Below are positions 42,909 through 50,276 of a DNA stretch of 64,000 nt, piece by piece. The notes beneath the pieces were generated by a model, which did no database searches, was not told the DNA's origin, and saw nothing but the letters and a program-made list of their open reading frames with translations. Numbering within the stretch: the stretch's first letter is position 1; each line of letters starts with the position of its first letter. This DNA is from Streptomyces bicolor. Its GTDB lineage: Bacteria; Actinomycetota; Actinomycetes; Streptomycetales; Streptomycetaceae. The position numbers and the translations under genes were made by a program. The stretch spans positions 1 to 64,000 of the forward strand of contig NZ_JOFS01000013.1 of NCBI RefSeq assembly GCF_000719285.1, given 5' to 3'.

Positions 42909-43334
42909 ATGAGTTCCTCGCCCGCCGACCTCGTCCGTGAATTCCACCTCGCCTTCGGCCTGGACGCCCGCGCCACGCCTACCGAGGTCTCCCCGGACAT
43001 CGCCGCGCACCGGGGAGAGCTGCTCGCGGAGGAGGCCGCGGAGGTCGCCGAAGTGGCCGTCATCGGCCCGCTCGACAGGCTCGCGCACGAGCTGGCGGAC
43101 GTCGTCTACGTCGCGTACGGCACGGCTCTGGTGCACGGCATCGACCTCGACGCCGTACTCGCCGAGATCCACCGCTCCAACATGACCAAGCTGGGCCCCG
43201 ACGGTCAGGTCGCGCGCCGGGCCGACGGCAAGGTGCTCAAGGGCGAGCACTACGAGGCACCGGATGTGTCGGGTGTGCTGCGCCGCCAGGGTTGGGGTTC
43301 GGTCGGTCCTGAGCAGCCTCGTGATCAGTCCTGA
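42909..43334 (+). CDS. MazG-like all-alpha nucleotide pyrophosphohydrolase
   Basis: The 141-residue protein has the MazG/PRA-PH metal motif: EExxE in LLAEEAAEVAEV followed by ExxD in HELADVVYVAYG, and a substrate-loop segment RSNMTKLGPDGQ. Such enzymes hydrolyse (d)NTPs to the monophosphate, often as house-cleaning enzymes. It overlaps the DUF2218 gene tail-to-tail by 10 bp. Confidence 0.88.
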   Translation: MSSSPADLVREFHLAFGLDARATPTEVSPDIAAHRGELLAEEAAEVAEVAVIGPLDRLAHELADVVYVAYGTALVHGIDLDAVLAEIHRSNMTKLGPDGQVARRADGKVLKGEHYEAPDVSGVLRRQGWGSVGPEQPRDQS

Positions 43335-43621
43335 GTGGGCTCGTCCCAGGTGACGACGAGTTCGTTACGGCGGCCGAAGCGTTCGAGGTGGCTGCCCACG
43401 ACCTCCTGGATGGTGGTGAGCGTGGGTGCGTCGGGTGCGGTGACCCGGATCAGCAGGTGGTCGTCCTGCGGTTCGAGGACGACGTCGGTGTTCTGGAAGG
43501 TGAGGCGGTGTCCGCCGTCGGCCGTCTCCTCCGCCGGGATCTTCCGGCCGAAGTGCGAGGCGAGCTGCTTGGCGTAGCGCGGGGCGGCGTCGGTGGCGAC
43601 GCGGGCGAGGGAGGAAGGCAT
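43325..43621 (-). CDS. DUF2218 protein
   Basis: The 98-residue protein (MPSSLARVATDAAPRYAKQL, then HLLIRVTA and HLERFGRRNELVVTW) is a stand-alone DUF2218 domain, an alpha/beta fold often found near metal-siderophore or stress genes. ATG 43621 has GGAG nine bases upstream; the longer frame to 43702 runs through the operator region and is rejected. Two AT-rich palindromes precede it. Confidence 0.85.
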   Translation of the reverse strand: MPSSLARVATDAAPRYAKQLASHFGRKIPAEETADGGHRLTFQNTDVVLEPQDDHLLIRVTAPDAPTLTTIQEVVGSHLERFGRRNELVVTWDEPTQD

Positions 43622-43657
43622 ACCAGCACTCCTTCGAGGGCGGGACGAGTCGGCTGA

Positions 43658-43709
43658 TTCAATTTTGAAACACGACGGGTCGACGATAACCCGACGCTTC
43701 AAATTTGAA
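43658..43709. promoter_or_regulatory. Twin palindromic operator upstream of the DUF2218 gene
   Basis: TTCAATTTTGAA (43658-43669) and the perfect palindrome TTCAAATTTGAA (43698-43709) have centres 40 bp (about four helical turns) apart, enclosing an imperfect CGACGGGT...ACCCGACG repeat. In a ~72% GC genome such AT palindromes are conspicuous and look like a two-site operator for a MarR- or TetR-type regulator (inference). Confidence 0.6.
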
Positions 43710-43779
43710 TATGCCTACCGCTTCCCGCTTCCGGCGCCCGGTGGGCCCGTGCACCGCGCGTGCCCGAGCCCGGCGCCGG

Positions 43780-44577
43780 TCAGGGCTGGTGTCGGTCGCT
43801 GCCGCGGTGCGGGATCAGCTGGGCGGTCAGGAGATGGGAGTCCAGCAAGGCGATGTCGGCGGTGCGGGCGGCCTTCGCGTAGCCGGTGAGCATGCGTTTG
43901 GTCAGGACCAGTGCCTCGGGGGAGCGCCGCGCGAGGGGTCTTGTCCAGGCGGCGATGGTGTCGTCCAGCTGGTCGAGGGGAGCGACCTTGTGGAGGAGAC
44001 CGAGCCGGAGGGCGGTGACCGCGTCGAAGAGGTCGCAGGTGAGCATGAGTTCGCGGATCCTCGCGGCGCCGGCCTCCGAGATCAGGCGGCCCATGGCGCC
44101 GCCCCAGGCAGGAGCGAGGCCGACGCCGACTTCCGGCATGCGGAACCGGCAGGTGTCCGCACCCGCGCGGAGATCGCAGTAGGCGGCGAGCGCGAGGCCC
44201 GCTCCGATGACCTTGCCGTGCAGTCGGGCGATGGTGACGGCGTGGGTGTTCTCCAGGGCCTGGCACAGGCGGTGGGCCTTGTCCGCGATGCGGCGCAGTG
44301 TGGCTCCGGTCGGATCCAGCGTCAGGGCGTCCTGGTATTCCCGGCGGTCGGCCCCCAGACAGAAGTCGTCGCCCGTCGAGGACAGGACCAGGATGCGGAT
44401 GTCGGGCCGTTCGGGGAGGCTGTCGAGAACGGCGATGAGTTCGTCCAGGACGGCGGCGCTCAGGGTGTCGTCCTGGGCGGAGGAGTTGAGCCGGAGGTGG
44501 AGGACGGGACCGTCCTGCGCGATGCCTATGGGCGTGGACGCGGACGTGGGCGTCGGGGTGAGCGTCGGCGTGTTCAT
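43780..44577 (-). CDS. Crotonase-fold enzyme (enoyl-CoA hydratase/isomerase family)
   Basis: The 265-residue protein has the crotonase fold with the oxyanion-hole segments DDFCLGADRREYQ and GKVIGAGLALAAYCD, and the substrate segment FRMPEVGVGLAPAWGG. The Glu of MPE aligns with Glu164 of rat hydratase, but the position equal to Glu144 (GGGCELA in hydratases) is Ala here, which points to an isomerase, hydrolase or decarboxylase-like activity rather than hydration. The N-terminus is a Thr/Pro/Ser repeat. The ATG overlaps the stop of the P450 upstream (ATGA), so the two are coupled and probably act on the same substrate. Confidence 0.88.
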   Translation of the reverse strand: MNTPTLTPTPTSASTPIGIAQDGPVLHLRLNSSAQDDTLSAAVLDELIAVLDSLPERPDIRILVLSSTGDDFCLGADRREYQDALTLDPTGATLRRIADKAHRLCQALENTHAVTIARLHGKVIGAGLALAAYCDLRAGADTCRFRMPEVGVGLAPAWGGAMGRLISEAGAARIRELMLTCDLFDAVTALRLGLLHKVAPLDQLDDTIAAWTRPLARRSPEALVLTKRMLTGYAKAARTADIALLDSHLLTAQLIPHRGSDRHQP

Positions 44578-45824
44578 GCGAGGGCGACATCCAGGTTGAG
44601 CAGACGCCGGAACGCCACGCGGGGCGCCCGGGAGGGGGTGCGGACCAGGGTGAGAGGGGGAAGAAGCGTGATCATGCGGCGTAGCAGGGTCTGTGCCTCC
44701 AGCCGGGCCAGGGGCGCTCCGAGGCAGTAGTGGATGCCTCCGCTGAAGGCGAGATGAGCGGGCTTGCGGTGGGGATCGAAGAGGTCGGGACGGCTGTGCT
44801 GGGCGGGGTCCCGGTGGGCGGCTCCCACCATGAGGTGGAGCATCTCGTCCGCGCGGACCTCGACGCCGTCCAGGAGGCAGTCCTGCGCGCCGACCCGGCT
44901 GATCACATGGGTCGGGGGGTCGTAGCGCAGTGTCTCCTCCACGAACGCGGGTACGAGGTCGGGCTGCGCGGCGAGCAGATTCCACCGGTCGGGATGCTCG
45001 ACCAGCAGAAGCGCCATGGTCGACAGAAGGGTGGACGTGGTCTCCAGGGCCGCCAGCAAGACGAACAGCGCCAGGAAGTAGACCGCTTCATCGGCCTTGT
45101 CCCGGTCCGGTTCCATGGCGTCCCAGGTTCTGATCCACCTGGACACGGGGTCCTCGCCGGGACGTGCGCGCCGCTCGCGCACCAAGTCGAGGAAGTAGGC
45201 GCGTAGTTCGGCCATCGCGGCGTCTGATCGGGCCAGCTGGCTGGCGGACGGCAGCAGTTCCTGGGTGAAGACCTGCTCGTGCGTCAGTTCGCGCAGGCGG
45301 GGCCAGTCCGCGCTCGGCAGCGCGAGCCAGTCTCCGACGGTGGCGACGGGGAGTTCCTCGCTCACCAGGGCGGCGAAGTCCGCCTCCCCTGTGTGGAGAC
45401 GCTCCATCACGGTGTCGAGGAGACGCTCGACCACCCGGTCCACTCTCGGGGTCATGCGGTCGATGGTGGCGCGGTCGAAGTTGCCGGCTGCCCGGCGCAC
45501 GGCGGTGTGCTCCGGGGGATTGAGGGCGGGCAGGGTACGGCTGATCTCCCGGGAGGAGGAGGCGCTCCAGCGGGTGCGCTCCCCTTGCCGTTCCCTCCAG
45601 CGCGTGTCCGGCTCGAGCCAGGCACTGCTGCGCAGTACCTGGTCACAGGTGTGGAAACTCGTTACGAGGAATCCTCCCCAGGGGGCAGGACTGATCCCGC
45701 CGCCCTGTGCCCGCAGTTCCGCGTAGATCGGAAAAGGGTCCGCTTGTCCCTCTGCCGTCCGGAGACGGGAGAAGAGAGAGACGGTCGCCCGACGGGCGGC
45801 TGACGGGGTCGTGACACTCCCCAC
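44574..45824 (-). CDS. Cytochrome P450 (conservon-associated, second P450)
   Basis: The 416-residue P450 has an intact K-helix ExxR (Glu297-Arg300 in EETLRYDPP), an I-helix with ALETTS (Glu261-Thr262, Ala in place of the usual Gly) and the heme loop FSGGIHYCLGAPLARLE (Cys367). It should be a normal monooxygenase. GTG 45824 is chosen: AAAGGAG lies 8 nt upstream; the open frame to 45875 crosses a sigma-B-like promoter. It is separated from the first P450 by 89 bp and may be transcribed both from the conservon and from its own promoter. Confidence 0.92.
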   Translation of the reverse strand: MGSVTTPSAARRATVSLFSRLRTAEGQADPFPIYAELRAQGGGISPAPWGGFLVTSFHTCDQVLRSSAWLEPDTRWRERQGERTRWSASSSREISRTLPALNPPEHTAVRRAAGNFDRATIDRMTPRVDRVVERLLDTVMERLHTGEADFAALVSEELPVATVGDWLALPSADWPRLRELTHEQVFTQELLPSASQLARSDAAMAELRAYFLDLVRERRARPGEDPVSRWIRTWDAMEPDRDKADEAVYFLALFVLLAALETTSTLLSTMALLLVEHPDRWNLLAAQPDLVPAFVEETLRYDPPTHVISRVGAQDCLLDGVEVRADEMLHLMVGAAHRDPAQHSRPDLFDPHRKPAHLAFSGGIHYCLGAPLARLEAQTLLRRMITLLPPLTLVRTPSRAPRVAFRRLLNLDVALA

Positions 45825-45855
45825 GGTGGCGGCTCCTTTCTGCCAGCCGCCATAC

Positions 45856-45881
45856 GTACCCCTGAGATAGTTCAATCATCC
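45856..45881 (-). promoter_or_regulatory. Sigma-B-like promoter before the second P450
   Basis: On the minus strand GGAT, 16 bp, GGGTAC (45861-45856) exactly fits the Streptomyces sigma-B consensus GNNT-N14-16-GGGTAC/T. It would start transcription about 25 nt before the P450 GTG, leaving room for the ribosome site. Single-site match; chance occurrence cannot be excluded. Confidence 0.45.
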
Positions 45882-45913
45882 AATAACACTGCGTCCCCAC
45901 AGGGTTACCTACG

Positions 45914-47290
45914 TCACTCGCCCCTCATCCACGCACGGAAGCGGCTGAACAGCCCGCCCTTCGGCTGCGCCGCGTGGTGGGCCGGCCGCGCCGCCGGACG
46001 TACCTGCGCGGAGACAGCGGACTGCTGCACGGGCCCGACGGACCCCGGCGTCGTGGGCTGCGTGTCGGCGGCCCACGGCACGGCACGGGGGGTGAACCGG
46101 ACGGGAAGCGCCACCAGGGAGCGGCTCCACGGCGTCGGCACCCAGGCGAGGTCCTTGAACGGCACGCGCAGTTCGACATCGGGCAGCCGGTTGAGCAGGG
46201 ACTCCACGGCCGTCGCCACGAGCATGAGCGCGGGGTCCTTGGCCGGGCACGCGTGCGGGCCGGCGCCGAAGGCCAAGTGGGCCTTGGCGCTGAGCTGTTC
46301 TCGGTGTGCGGTCAGCTTGGGGTCGGTGTTGGCCGCCGCGAAGGAGATCAGGACCGGGTCGTTGGCCCTGAGGATCCTGCCGTTCAGCTCGACGTCCTGG
46401 GTGGGGTAGTGAGCCGCGTAGTTGGCGATGGGCGCGTAGTTCCAGAGGGTCTTCACGACCGCTTCCTCGACCGGCAGGCCCGACGGCCAGTCGTCGCTGA
46501 GATACAGCGCGCTGCTGGTGCCGATCGCGGCGGCGAGGGGTGCGGTTCCGCCGGAGAGCAGGGTGACGAGCTGGTGCAGCACTTCCTCGTCGCTCAGCCG
46601 GGCGGAGTGCACCATCAGGCGGGTGGTGAGGTCCTCGCCGGGCTGGTGGCGCTTGAGGGCGATCAGTTCGGCGAGCGCACCGCCGAGTATCTCGTCCGCA
46701 CCGGGGGCGCCCTCGAAGATGCCGCTGATCCCGACGATGACGCGGTCGCCGATCTCGGGCGGGCAGCCGAACAGGTCGCTGAAGACCAGGAGGGGCAGCG
46801 GCTGGGTGTATGCGGTCATCAGCTCGGCCTGGCCGAGGGGTTCGGAGCTGAACCGGCTGATCAGGTAGTCGGCCGACTGCTGCGTCAGACGGGCGAGCCG
46901 GACCTCGTCGACGGTGGCGAGACTGTCCGTGACCGCCTGCCGCAGGCGAGCGTGTGCCGCTCCGTCGCTGAACAGCGCGTTGGGGCGGTAACCCATCATG
47001 GGCAGGGCCGGGCTGTCCGCGGGCACACGCCCTTCGTTCAGCGCGTTCCAACGGCGTGAGTCCCGGACGAACAAGGCGGGGTTCTGCAGGATGTGCAGGC
47101 TCGCGTCGTAACTGGTCACCAGCTCGACCTGGACCTCCGGCGCGATGTCGACCGGGGCACTGGGCCCGAGCGAGCGCAGGCGGGCGTAGTGGCCCTCGGG
47201 GTCGGAGCCGAATTCGGGTCCGTACAGCTGGGGATTGGCGTGAGCGGGGCAGCCGGCCGGTGCCCCGGTCCTGTCGGAGTGCTGTTGCAT
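45914..47290 (-). CDS. CYP157-like cytochrome P450 lacking ExxR (conservon CvnE-type)
   Basis: The 458-residue P450 keeps the heme loop (FGAGPHACPAKDP, Cys348), but the K-helix reads VKTLW (279-283) where ExxR is expected, and the I-helix reads SGGTAPLAAA (247-255 region) without the acid-alcohol pair. Family knowledge: S. coelicolor CYP157 enzymes, which lie in conservons, lack ExxR in the same way (xxSLW type). After the normal P450 end (~400) there is a 55-residue Pro/Ala/Gln-rich linker ending in GGLFSRFRAWMRGE, a basic amphipathic helix. It starts 10 bp after the GTPase stop, whose TAG lies in its ribosome site, so the two are coupled. Confidence 0.92.
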   Translation of the reverse strand: MQQHSDRTGAPAGCPAHANPQLYGPEFGSDPEGHYARLRSLGPSAPVDIAPEVQVELVTSYDASLHILQNPALFVRDSRRWNALNEGRVPADSPALPMMGYRPNALFSDGAAHARLRQAVTDSLATVDEVRLARLTQQSADYLISRFSSEPLGQAELMTAYTQPLPLLVFSDLFGCPPEIGDRVIVGISGIFEGAPGADEILGGALAELIALKRHQPGEDLTTRLMVHSARLSDEEVLHQLVTLLSGGTAPLAAAIGTSSALYLSDDWPSGLPVEEAVVKTLWNYAPIANYAAHYPTQDVELNGRILRANDPVLISFAAANTDPKLTAHREQLSAKAHLAFGAGPHACPAKDPALMLVATAVESLLNRLPDVELRVPFKDLAWVPTPWSRSLVALPVRFTPRAVPWAADTQPTTPGSVGPVQQSAVSAQVRPAARPAHHAAQPKGGLFSRFRAWMRGE

Positions 47291-47300
47291 GCCGTGGCTC

Positions 47301-47861
47301 CTAGCCGAGTGTGGACATGAGGTGCTTCACGAGGGTGATGAGTGACTGCGCCGCGGAGTCCTCGTCACGGACGTCGCAGTGCACGACGGGCGTCTCCTCG
47401 GTGAGGTTGAGCGCCTCACGCACCTCGTCGAGCGGGTAGTCGGGGGTTCCGTCGAAGCGGTTGACGCCGATGGCGTAGGTCAGGCCGAACTGCTCGACCA
47501 GGTCCAGGACGGGGAAGCTCTCGTGCAGTCGCTTGGGGTCCACCAGGACCAGAGCGCCAAGGGCGCCCCGGGACAGGCCCTCCCACATCTCCTTGAAGCG
47601 TTCCTGTCCCGGTGTTCCGAAGAGGTAGAGGACCAGGGTGTCGCTGAGGGTCAGACGCCCGAAGTCCATCGCCACCGTCGTGGTCGACTTGTCCGGGGTC
47701 TCCGAGAGGTCGTCGAGGCCCTCGCTGGCCTCGGTGATCTCCTCCTCGGTCTGCAGCGGCTCGATCTCGGAGATGCTTCCGATGAACGTGGTCTTCCCGA
47801 CCGCGAAGTGGCCGACGACCAGAACCTTCACGGACCGGGAGACGGCTGGATCCAGATACAC
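47301..47861 (-). CDS. cvnD: Conservon small GTPase (CvnD-type)
   Basis: The 186-residue Ras-like/MglA-type GTPase has G1 GHFAVGKTT (17-25), switch region with KSTTTVAMDFG, G3 GTPGQ and a G4 variant NRFD. Conservon GTPases are thought to act with the Roadblock protein and membrane kinase like a G-protein system. GTG start at 47861, 3 bp after the DUF742 stop. Confidence 0.94.
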   Translation of the reverse strand: MYLDPAVSRSVKVLVVGHFAVGKTTFIGSISEIEPLQTEEEITEASEGLDDLSETPDKSTTTVAMDFGRLTLSDTLVLYLFGTPGQERFKEMWEGLSRGALGALVLVDPKRLHESFPVLDLVEQFGLTYAIGVNRFDGTPDYPLDEVREALNLTEETPVVHCDVRDEDSAAQSLITLVKHLMSTLG

Positions 47862-47864
47862 GGC

Positions 47865-48248
47865 TTACGCTCCGAAACGGGTCTTCAGGCCATCGAGCAC
47901 GGCGGTGAGCAGCTCGCGGTCGGCACGCTGGTCACGTGGCGCCGGGTTCCTCACGAAGATCAGGCCGTCATCGGCCATCTGCGCCAGAAGGATGCGCACG
48001 ATGCCCAGTGGCAGCCGCGTGTAGCCGGATACCTCGGCCACGGACAGGAAGCCCTCGGCGATCAGATCCATGACCGCGCGGGCCTCCGGAGACAGTGTCC
48101 GGGCCGCGGCGGACGTGCCCTCTCGGGCGGTGACGAGCGTCGTGTGCTCGTACTCGTTCTCCGCGGGCAGGGCACGTCCCTTCGCGATGACGAAGAGTGG
48201 GACTAATGCCGATGTCAGTTCCAGTTCGCCGTCCGGTTCGTCATGCAT
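47865..48248 (-). CDS. cvnC: Conservon DUF742 protein (CvnC-type)
   Basis: The 127-residue DUF742 protein contains a winged-helix-like segment (SVAEVSGYTRLPLGIVRILL and GLIFVRNP). In conservons it lies between Roadblock and GTPase and is suspected to be an adaptor or DNA-binding output. It overlaps the Roadblock gene by 8 bp. Confidence 0.93.
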   Translation of the reverse strand: MHDEPDGELELTSALVPLFVIAKGRALPAENEYEHTTLVTAREGTSAAARTLSPEARAVMDLIAEGFLSVAEVSGYTRLPLGIVRILLAQMADDGLIFVRNPAPRDQRADRELLTAVLDGLKTRFGA

Positions 48249-49092
48249 CGCCGGCCCTCTCTCCCTGCGGCACCTGCCGTGCGGTGAGCGTGGGTATCAC
48301 GTCGCTCAGGCGGGTGGTGAAGTCCTCGATGTCGCAGTCCGGTTCGGCGGCCGCCGCCAGGAAGGCGCCGTCGCCGGCCGCGATCAGGAAGATCCACCCG
48401 TGCTGGAACTCGATGACCGTCTGCCGCCACTCGTCGTCCAGCAGCCCGCTCGCGAACGGCGCGGTCGCACGGCTGTAGGCGTGGATGCCGGTCATGGCCG
48501 CGGAGATCGTGTCCGCCAGGTCCCTGCCGATCCCGGCGCTCGCACCGCGGGGCAGACCGTCCGCCCCGAGCAACAGGGCGTGCCGGGCGCCCGGCACCGA
48601 AGCGATCGCCTGGTCCAGTTCGGCGAGGACGAATCCGGCACTGCCCGCCTCTTCATGCCGCACCGCGACGTCGCCTCCGCCAGGAGCCGGGTCACCGGCG
48701 GTCACCCGCGGCGCTGCCGTGAGGTTGTTGCCCAGCCGGGCGACCAGCCGGTGCATGCGGAAGGAGATCTGCTGCATGTCGACGTCGGATTCCGCGGCGG
48801 CGGCCAGGTAGGCGCCCTGTCCGGCTCCGATCAGAAACACCCAGCCGTGCGCGAACTCGATGATCGTCTGGCTCCACTGCCGGTCCTGCGACCGTCCGGC
48901 GAAGTGGGCGGTGGCCCGGCTGAGCGACTGCATCCCGGCCATGGCCGCGGAGATGGTCCGCACATCCTGGGCAGTCAGGCCGTCCGTCGCCCCGCGCGTG
49001 ATCCCGTCCGCCGACAGCACCACGGCGTGCCGTGCCCGAGGGACGTTGTCCACGATGTCCTGGACCATCCACGACATGTCTGTAGTAGTCAT
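48241..49092 (-). CDS. cvnB: Tandem double Roadblock/LC7 protein (fused CvnB-type)
   Basis: The 283-residue protein holds two complete Roadblock/LC7 domains, about 1-118 and 146-270. Each repeats the same landmarks: VPRARHAVVLSADGITRGA versus VPGARHALLLGADGLPRGA; TISAAMAGMQSLSRATA versus TISAAMTGIHAYSRATA; TIIEFAHGWVFLIGAG versus TVIEFQHGWIFLIAAG. They are joined by a Gly/Pro linker. Usual CvnB proteins are single-domain (~140 residues) and dimerise. Here the dimer is covalently built in and the halves can diverge. Overlaps kinase and DUF742 genes by a few bases, so it belongs to the same operon. Confidence 0.93.
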   Translation of the reverse strand: MTTTDMSWMVQDIVDNVPRARHAVVLSADGITRGATDGLTAQDVRTISAAMAGMQSLSRATAHFAGRSQDRQWSQTIIEFAHGWVFLIGAGQGAYLAAAAESDVDMQQISFRMHRLVARLGNNLTAAPRVTAGDPAPGGGDVAVRHEEAGSAGFVLAELDQAIASVPGARHALLLGADGLPRGASAGIGRDLADTISAAMTGIHAYSRATAPFASGLLDDEWRQTVIEFQHGWIFLIAAGDGAFLAAAAEPDCDIEDFTTRLSDVIPTLTARQVPQGERAGDA

Positions 49093-50276
49093 CCGTCCTG
49101 AGACCCTTCGGGCGTCGGGGCGTCGAGGTCACGGCCCGTCAGGGTGCCGCGCTGGAAAGCCCCCAGACCGCCGCCGGAGCCACGAGAAGCTCTTCTGGGC
49201 TTCTGCTCCCCGGGGACGCTCCCACCCGAGGGAACGCCGACGACGGGCGACTTGCGGGCGCCGCGCTTCGGCAGGCCGTGCACCGTACGGGCCTCGGCCT
49301 GCTCGCGGCCCTCAACCCGCCGGATGCCACTCACCGGCGCCGACGCCTCGGTGGCCGGCGGCGGGGTCTCCTCCATGGTCCACAGCTCCTCGGGCAGCAG
49401 GACGACGGCACGGACGCCCCCGTACCGGGAGACTCCGGTGACATCCACCTTGAAGCCGTACTGGCGGGCGATCAGGCCGACGACGGGGAAACCGAACTTC
49501 GGCTGCGTGCCCAGCTGGGACAGCCGGGGGACGGCGTCGCCGGACAACAGCGCGGTCGCCTTCTGGCGGTCCTCGTCGCTCATGCTCACACCGGCGTCGT
49601 CGATGACGATGCACAGGTTCTTCTGGACCCGCTGGAACGTCACTTCGATCGGCGCGTCCGCCTGAGAGAAACTCGCGGCGTTGTCGAGCAGTTCGGCGAC
49701 CGCCAGGGCAACCGGCGCGACAGCGGTCGCCTTGAGGGCGATGCCGCTCGGCTGCATGATCTCGACCCGGTGGAAGTTGCGGATCTGGCTCTGGGCGCTG
49801 CGGACGACGTCGTAGACGCTGGCGGGCTGGTTGCGGCGGCCGAGGGGCGCACCGCACATGACCGCGATGCCCTGGGCCTTCCGCGCCATCTGCGCATTGG
49901 CGTGGTTGACGTCCATCAGGTCGGTGAGGACGGCGTGCCCGCCGTAGTTGCGCTGGATCTCGTCCAGCAGGTTCGTCTGCTCGGCCGCAAGGCTCTGCAG
50001 AAAGCGGGCGGCACCCTTGAGGACTGCCTTGGTGCTCTCCTCCGCGGCCCGTTCGGCCTCCTGGATGACACCGTCCTGCTCGTCCCGGACCCTCTGCAAC
50101 TCGCCCTGCACCCGGCTGAGTTCGGCTTCGGTGTAGCTCAGCCGCTGCCCCAGGGAGACTTCGGCTTCTCTCTTCCTCACCGCCAGGGCTCTGTTGCGGA
50201 GCGCGAAAGCCACGACGGCGGCTGTGGCTGTCGTCGCTATCGCAACCAGGCACCAAAGAAGCGCGTCTTTAGTCAT
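49089..50276 (-). CDS. cvnA: Conservon sensor histidine kinase (CvnA-type)
   Basis: The 395-residue kinase has one N-terminal membrane helix (~5-27), a coiled coil (~30-75), a dimerisation region with DVNHANAQMARKAQG (probable phospho-His), and HATPase_c with VAELLDNAASFSQADAPI and a G-box-like QPKFGFPVVGLIARQYGF. The C-terminal ~110 residues are Pro/Gly/Arg-rich and probably unstructured. ATG 50276 follows GGGAAAGG; the frame to 50408 lacks a ribosome site. It is the first gene of the conservon and has no receiver partner, as usual for these systems. Confidence 0.93.
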   Translation of the reverse strand: MTKDALLWCLVAIATTATAAVVAFALRNRALAVRKREAEVSLGQRLSYTEAELSRVQGELQRVRDEQDGVIQEAERAAEESTKAVLKGAARFLQSLAAEQTNLLDEIQRNYGGHAVLTDLMDVNHANAQMARKAQGIAVMCGAPLGRRNQPASVYDVVRSAQSQIRNFHRVEIMQPSGIALKATAVAPVALAVAELLDNAASFSQADAPIEVTFQRVQKNLCIVIDDAGVSMSDEDRQKATALLSGDAVPRLSQLGTQPKFGFPVVGLIARQYGFKVDVTGVSRYGGVRAVVLLPEELWTMEETPPPATEASAPVSGIRRVEGREQAEARTVHGLPKRGARKSPVVGVPSGGSVPGEQKPRRASRGSGGGLGAFQRGTLTGRDLDAPTPEGSQDG

